Assembly (NCBI GenBank): GCA_950295325.1
Contig: OX485803.1
Location: 69,331,554 to 69,395,553 of the forward strand
DNA length: 64,000 bases
From: Polytrichum commune
Lineage: Eukaryota > Streptophyta > Polytrichopsida > Polytrichales > Polytrichaceae
Direction: 5' to 3'
Both the position numbers and the translations under genes were made by a program. The notes under the pieces were generated by a model. The model was not told the origin of the DNA. It made no database searches and saw only the letters and a list, made by a program, of their open reading frames with translations. Below are positions 58,601 to 64,000 of this stretch, one piece after another (the first letter of the stretch is position 1; every line of letters starts with the position of its first letter).

Positions 58601-60049
58601 TAAATTAAAGTTACCCGATTTAACACCTCTTGACGTTTGTGCTTGGTGTAAAACGCTTGGTTGTGCCCTTAGGAGTTGATCCCCTTAAAGTTGCAGGGGC
58701 TGACCAGACAAGCATGGTTTGGCGTCTTTTCTTCTTACATTAGCTTCTACCTAATATGTTCACATCTGATTGTCATTCTATGTTTTCTTATGTAACTAAT
58801 GAAAATTATTGTATTGGGTTTTGAACAGGAAGCAGTAACTATGAGCTTGGAAGAGGAGATCGACGAGCCAGCTGGAAACCATCAGCAGTCCCAGCAGTAG
58901 AAGGCATCTGTCTTGTCCAAGTTGCTTGCGGTGGCTACCATTCTGCTGCATTAACTGGTAATATAGATTGTAAACTCTACCCAGCTCAATTGGGTAAAAA
59001 TAATGATGGTTTAGTGCCCCAGTCAACATGCACTTTTAATGATCAGAATATGGGTATATCATACTTACTGCAACATTCCTGTTTATTGTTGCCATTTGCA
59101 CTTGTAAAGCATGTTCTGTGTGCCCTTTCTCACTTTTACTCCAATGGGATGCACACTTTCATTCTGGTTCACATTCTCTGAGTTTCTCTCCCATCATACT
59201 TGAGTGTTCATTTTTATTCTGCAAACATAATCTTTAAACTGGCTTCTGCTAAATATTACTCTGAGAATCATCTTATGATTTCCAATTAAACATCACCTAG
59301 TTGAATTGGTGTTCAATATACTTTATAATCCTTGAAGAAAATGGCTGGATGATTGATCTGAGAAGTGAGATCCTGGGCTTTTGTATGTAGTAGATTCTCT
59401 TGAGAGTAATTTGTATATGGATTTTCATCTGTGTGCAGAAGATGGGAAAGTGTTGACATGGGGCCATGGTGGCCATGGCCAGCTGGGTCATGGTGATCTC
59501 GCCAATGTGAAAGTACCGAAAGTTGTAGAAGCACTAGGAGACCACAAAGTAAACTTTATAGCTTGTGGGGGTGCATGGACGAGTGCCGTCACTGGTACAC
59601 TTTTCTTGCCCTATATCAGATTATAAGATTCTTCTTATCTTTGTGCTAAAGGAGAAATTGTGCTGAAAAGATCCGTACCATGCAATCATACAAGCATATA
59701 CCAGTGTGTCTGAATTGCTACTAAATATCTTGGTGAGGTAGCTAGTGTCTTATTTGCAAGCATTTGATATTTCCTCAAACTTTTGTTGATTCTCATTTTT
59801 GTTGTATAATCTTTAGTCTAACAATTTTGTTAATCGATGATGGCAGAGAATGGAGACTTGTTTACGTGGGGGAAAAATCGGGATTGTCAACTTGGTGTCC
59901 AAGGGCTCATGGACACAGAGATGCTTCCTATTTTAATCACCTTGACACCTGAGGATGAGCAGGTAGAATCAAGGTATCAAGCAATTGCAGTTGCTGCTGG
60001 AGCCCATCATGGCATGTCCCTTGTCCTCCGGACCAAAACATGTTATTAG
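55626..60049 (+). CDS. RCC1-family beta-propeller protein, 482 residues, six exons
   Basis: Exons 55626-56251, 57030-57175, 57989-58177, 58829-58957, 59439-59594 and 59847-60049 all have GT..AG borders and matching phases; they sum to 1,449 nt with TAG at 60047. The product has seven RCC1-type repeats, each led by a W/F-G-x-G...LG motif: LWMWGRGEAGQLG (about 51), LWLWGKGDGGRLG (158), GFGGFGALGHG (210), VFTWGRDEGEGRLGH (258), LWSWGG..YELGRGD (317), VLTWGHGGHGQLGHGD (367) and LFTWGKNRDCQLG (418), matching a seven-bladed propeller. The first 35 residues are basic with few acids, so an organelle transit peptide is possible. Plant members act as exchange factors, UV-B sensing (UVR8) or organelle RNA processing (RUG3); which applies is not visible. 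It appears intact. Confidence 0.9.
56235..56745 (+). repeat. Direct duplication covering the exon 1/intron 1 border of the RCC1 gene
   Basis: The segment from GGAGATGTCT (56236) to about 56420 is repeated from about 56535: shared words include TTGAACACCGATTGCA, GCAACC(T)..AACCCT, TTGCT(G/A)TTGGG, GAGTCTGACACATT and GATGTGTGGAAATCA. The second copy carries a degenerated exon end and lies wholly in intron 1. Confidence 0.75.
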
Positions 60050-60304
60050 ATCCAAATCTCACAGGCCCCTTTTGTATTGCAAGGACAACCAGGTTTGGCC
60101 CTACATTCCCACTAGTAGTGAGTTAATAAGCATTGTGTGCCAAAGTCCTGCCAATAGAAGACTATTTGATTTCTTTCAGGGCGTTGATGTATATTCCTTC
60201 TGGTGATTTCTGAGGATGCTTACATTGAGAGTGAGTTAGTTGATGAGTATACAGAGCCTACTTCCTTGTTACACATGTCAATTTAGTATTTTACAACTAC
60301 ACTA

Positions 60305-60481
60305 AACATCTGATTTAGCGTGGCATCAAAATTGGTGTGCCATGTATATTAAAGTTGTCTTAAGGACTTGTCATGTAGCACCAAGTGTTATTTGACACCC
60401 TCTCTAGTTGCCACCCAGTGAATGCAAGACAATTAATGTAGATTGATGATAAATAGTGTGGGCCACACTAAATTAGATGTT
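60305..60481. mobile_element. Stowaway-like MITE, 177 bp
   Basis: Ends AACATCTGATTTAGCGTGGC and the complement of AACATCTAATTTAGTGTGGC form 20-bp inverted repeats with two mismatches, flanked by TA on both sides. The size and TA target fit Tc1/mariner-type MITEs. Confidence 0.7.
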
Positions 60482-61106
60482 TACTTAAGCTCTCTGGTTC
60501 TTGTGCTATCCTTGGTGTGAGACAAGTATTGTATTAACTGTAGGAGGTGATCATGAGTCTCATCTTTGTCAAGGCGTTAATGGGCTTTAATAGGATTTTT
60601 GTTTTAAAAAATAAGCAGTCCAAGTGATTCTTAAATATCTCTTGGTTATGTCCAATATGGTAAATTCAGGAACACATATTTGTGTTGTTCACATTCCAAA
60701 TGATCATATAGTTGGACTGTTTCCGAGTACAGTATTCCCAAGGTGAATTATCTTACTTGCAGCTTAACCAGCAAGCTGAGTGCAATCTATGTATGAAATA
60801 AGCTGCAAGGAGAGCACTTCGATGAATGTGTCTGCCAACATCGACTCCCTTCGACCTCTTCTTTGAAAAACATTCATGCACGGATCTGTGAAAAGCAAAT
60901 TTAGAGTCTTCTAAACAATGTGGGTCACACTAAATCTGAACTCACTTCAACTCCTTCAGGAATCTATCTCACAGGATTTTCAAAAGACATGAGGAGTTGT
61001 GAACCTCCACCATCATGACAAGGTATACATGGAGAAGTTGTTTTGGTGTGTCACATATTCCAATCAGATCTCAATATGTCAATGCATTTTCGACAGGTGC
61101 AACAGT

Positions 61107-61140
61107 TCTTGGTCTTGGTCTTGGTCTTAGTCTTGGTTTT
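61107..61140. repeat. (CTTGGT)n minisatellite
   Basis: About five CTTGGT units with one substitution. Confidence 0.8.
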
Positions 61141-61145
61141 GGAAG

Positions 61146-61330
61146 CCAGTTCTGATACCATGTTAGAACAGAGAAACCAAATCACACTCGAGGTGAGAGT
61201 GCAGAATGCAGCTATTGCTTTCATTGATGTGTGCAACTGAGTTGCATATATTATGAGAGTCTAAAGTGAATATTCTCTTTCTATAGAAAACTATTTCATA
61301 GGTCCAATTAATTGTGTTCACTATTGGATC
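61146..61330 (-). mobile_element. Copia-type LTR end with primer-binding site
   Basis: On the minus strand, ...TTCTGTTCTAACA is followed directly by TGGTATCAGAACTGG (61160-61146). LTR ends of the form TTCTAACA joined to TGGTATCAGAGC, complementary to initiator tRNA-Met, are typical of plant Ty1/copia elements; here GC is changed to AC. The rest of the LTR would extend right of 61168; its left border was not found and no pol lies beside it. Confidence 0.5.
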
Positions 61331-61834
61331 TAGAATGGTTTAATATATTTTGTATCCACATGTCTTAAGCAAAGGGGCACTAGTATTGGAATTTAAAGCC
61401 CCTCTAACCTAGAGGAGTAAATATCTCGTCCCCTAAGCATTGTATGGGTTGCCACACCAATTGATTTCATAGGGTCCCAATGTGAGATGGATTTCTATGA
61501 ATGGGGGCACTAGAACGGAGGAAATTAAAACCCCTATTGGTGGTTGGTCCATTTAACCATGTGAAGCATGGGGAATCATGCTTTGCTTTGCTTGCATGCG
61601 AACTTTGAACAAAAATGTGGATAGTTTGCATGTAGCGAAGTCCTAGGTTGTTCACTGGGAGGAAATTAGCAAATATTGTAATTTAAAATGCATGGTTCAA
61701 TATATTTGATTCCAACATAATCAATATAAATGAAGTTAATATATTGTTAAGTAAGCAATTACATTTAGCATATCATTCTACAAATGCCACAACATTATGT
61801 TTGCATTTTTCCAAATGTAGTGCATGGATATAAA

Positions 61835-62475
61835 CAAGACTCTTGCGGGGTCCTCACACATGATAAAATATACTCCCTCTGTTTCACAATAAAACCATGG
61901 TTTCTGCATAAACTCCGTGCCAGAATAAAACCATGGTTTCGTTATTACCACTACTCATGCCTATCATTCACTGCTAACAACGGCAGTGCAGCTGGGCCTA
62001 CTAATAAATATGGTATATTTATCTAAGAATCTACAGTAGGCTCGGTAAATACTGTATACTCCGTGCCAGCTTGCTAATTTTCGGCAGCTCCCAATTTTGG
62101 TTAAAAAACGCATTGTGGTTCAAAGTTGGTCACTGTTCTTAATCCCGCACTGAAATAGAAACCACGGTTTTATTTTGAAACAGAGGGAGTAATGCACAAC
62201 ATTTGTGAGATTTCAGAGTGCCATGGTCTCCAGTTTTGTGTTAGGCTTACCTTGAAGAGGTGGTTTTTAAAAATAATCCAAGTGACTATGCAACATGTGC
62301 CATTTAATACCATGTAGAAATCCATGTAGACATTACTTTAATCTTGCATTCACTTACTCCCCATTGGTCCCTCGAGTGGAGTTTGAAGTGAATTTAGATT
62401 GGCTCTGCCTCTCCCACCAATGAAAGTGCTTGAAGTGCAATGGTCATGGGCCTTGAGTCTTGTGTATGCTTTTGA
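61835..62475 (-). mobile_element. MITE, family A, copy 4, split by a Stowaway element
   Basis: In reverse the right part (62192-62475) matches family A from its left end (CAATGGTCATGGGCC, GCAAGATTAAAG, CACAAAACTGGAGACCATGGCACTC). The short left part (61835-61870, GCGGGGTCCTCACACATGATAAAATA) continues it on the other side of a 317-bp insert. Confidence 0.75.
61873..62189. mobile_element. Stowaway-type MITE nested in family A copy 4
   Basis: Ends CTCCCTCTGTTTCACAATAAAACC and, in reverse, CTCCCTCTGTTTCAAAATAAAACC, flanked by TA at 61871-61872 and 62190-62191. CTCCCTCYGTTTC is the classic Stowaway terminus. The host MITE sequence resumes on both sides, which shows the order of insertion. Confidence 0.92.
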
Positions 62476-62589
62476 GGAAGTTTAGTTCTATTGGAGGATG
62501 TGTTTTGGATCGTGGAGGGGTTTCATGTGACCCGGCTTTGGATCTCACTAGCAGATCTGCAAGTTCAACACCAAAGCTAACCAAGTTTG

Positions 62590-63246
62590 AGATACAAGTC
62601 GCACCCCCTCTTCAAAGCAAGCATGGGTCTGCACTCCGTGGATTGTAGAAAGAGTCGATCCAACTCATCTAGTGTACAAACTGAGCAGTAAGCCTGCGGA
62701 GGTGGATGATGGCAATGTTGAGGTTTTGAGGGTTGAAATGGAAGAAGGGAATGGAAACTCTGAGGGTGTTTTGAAGGACAATTCGTGGAAGAGATTGTGC
62801 TTCCTCTACCTAGTATTGAGGATGAAACACGACATGTTATTTCAAATATGTTAGATTGTGAGGAAGTGTTTGGAAAATCAAGTGTTACAAACATGAAAGT
62901 TATGCCAAGGGTGGAGTATGACGGACATCAAATCTTCAAGGCCACTTTGGTCCCTCAACTTAATGCTAACCCGTTCTTGTCCAAGGATAGGCTTATGTGA
63001 GTTAAAAATTCAATGTACTTCAATAACAACAATGACTACATCAACTCCTCCTCCTTGCCCACTTCCATATTGGTTAGATTGGGATTTGGCATGCGTGTCT
63101 TTCTTGTGTCCAGAAAGTCGACTAGAATTCCTTCAACATTTACAGTTGCCAAGAAATGTAGTGGAGGGAGACTTCCCAAGAACAACACCCCAATTCCAGT
63201 TTTCAAAAGAGTTGATAGTGGTACGTGGTGGAGTGGGCAGGCTTAA
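62590..63246 (+). pseudogene. Unidentified broken coding remnant
   Basis: Coding-like frames follow one another on the + strand: about 62590-62794 (an Asp/Glu/Val-rich segment, VDDGNVEVLRVEMEEGNG), then after a one-base shift near 62790 a frame to 62998 (RVEYDGHQIFKATLVPQLNA), then after a TGA in the same frame family a last part to 63244 ending in TWWSGQA. The basic Arg/Lys/Thr-rich end (RKSTRIPSTFTVAKK) suggests nucleic-acid binding. No introns are visible. I do not recognise the family; it may be a transposon-borne gene. Confidence 0.4.
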
Positions 63247-64000
63247 ATGATGCGAAGAAAATTTGGCACATAATAGGAATTATGCAAGCAACCCGTTGAC
63301 CTCCAAAAAAGACAAGAAACTACATTTAAAGAGGGAGTTGCAGAAAATATTGTTGGGCATTTGATTCTTTGCATACAAGAATGTTGGATATATTACTCAT
63401 CTTGTAGGTTCATTTGGCTATGTTTTTTAACACATTGCTTGAATGTGAGAACCATCTACTTCTTTCCATTGTTCTAGTCTTTGTTCATGTTTTTGAAGGT
63501 AACCATGCCAAATTGCAACACTTTAGGCATTGACCAAAATTGTAAGTTATTTGAAAGTTTTGTTAATGTATTGTTGTCGTTTGGTTATGGATTAACGTCA
63601 ATTTATGTCAATATTCAAAGGTTTTGTTAAATGGTACACTTTACAAATAAAATAGTCTATAAAATAAGCTCATGGTGTATATTACATGTACCTATAAATT
63701 CTTGAAAAATACCTCAAATTACCATTTTATTTATTAACATAGCGCCAAATTAATCAAGAAACTTAGACAAATAGTCCACCTTGAAATAACCCTTGACTGC
63801 ACGTGGTTTACAAAAAAGATATACAACTAGTGACCTCCCCGTGACTCCTTCCTAGTATAGTACACCATCCATGATATTTAGTTTCACTTACTATTTGGAC
63901 TTATGCAATGCTATAACTATTTTATAGAGAGCGCAATATTTTACCATGCAAAGTCATTTATGTTGTGTAATATCTGAACAACTTATACAACCTTGGCCAA
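63247..64000. other. Right flank with fragments of known MITE families
   Basis: At about 63799-63843, GCACGTGGTTT...AGTGACCTCCCCGTG matches the right end of the hAT-like MITE at 39312. From 63861, TACACCATCCATGATATTTAG resembles the left end of family B and then diverges. No gene was recognised. Confidence 0.45.

Overview
The window looks like nuclear DNA of a non-seed land plant (moss, lycophyte or fern; I cannot decide which). The grounds are spliceosomal introns with plant-type borders, a kinase-NB-ARC-LRR gene (a resistance-gene architecture best known from mosses), an RCC1-family gene with a telo-box leader, a chromodomain Ty3/gypsy retroelement, and many MITEs of plant type (Stowaway, PIF/Harbinger, CACTA, hAT). 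It is repeat-rich and gene-poor: two genes that could be functional (the RCC1 gene and the resistance-like gene), plus one large decayed gene and small remnants.

Layout. 1-8.3 kb: a decayed nine-exon gene on the + strand whose parts read as a ParB-like domain followed by a class-beta amino-methyltransferase (N6-adenine/N4-cytosine type). Its exon phases still agree throughout, but it carries eight in-frame stops. Its fifth exon was hit by a 1,573-bp solo LTR (5-bp target duplication) and a 1,004-bp CACTA-type element (3-bp duplication), the latter carrying a probable tRNA-derived SINE. Leaving out each insert with one duplication copy gives continuous frame. 9.2-15.5 kb: a Ty3/gypsy chromovirus with three coding lesions, a 3' LTR and no visible 5' LTR. 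15.5-19 kb: low-complexity and repeat DNA with one unidentified ORF. 19.2-28.7 kb: a minus-strand gene encoding a helical N-terminus, non-RD kinase, NB-ARC and about 61 nearly identical 24-residue LRRs, followed by about 2 kb of decayed LRR units. 28.7-55 kb: mostly intergenic DNA with many small DNA transposons, several with exact target duplications, a pogo-like remnant and reverse-oriented fragments of the gypsy LTR family. 55.6-60.05 kb: a six-exon RCC1-family gene whose exon lengths sum to an intact 482-codon frame. 60-64 kb: Stowaway elements, an orphan copia-type primer-binding site, a nested MITE and an unidentified broken coding remnant.

The genes form no pathway together. The item most worth following is the ParB-like plus amino-methyltransferase gene: the domain pair resembles bacterial or phage DNA modification proteins, yet here it sits in an intron-containing plant gene. 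The very large, homogenised LRR array is the second.
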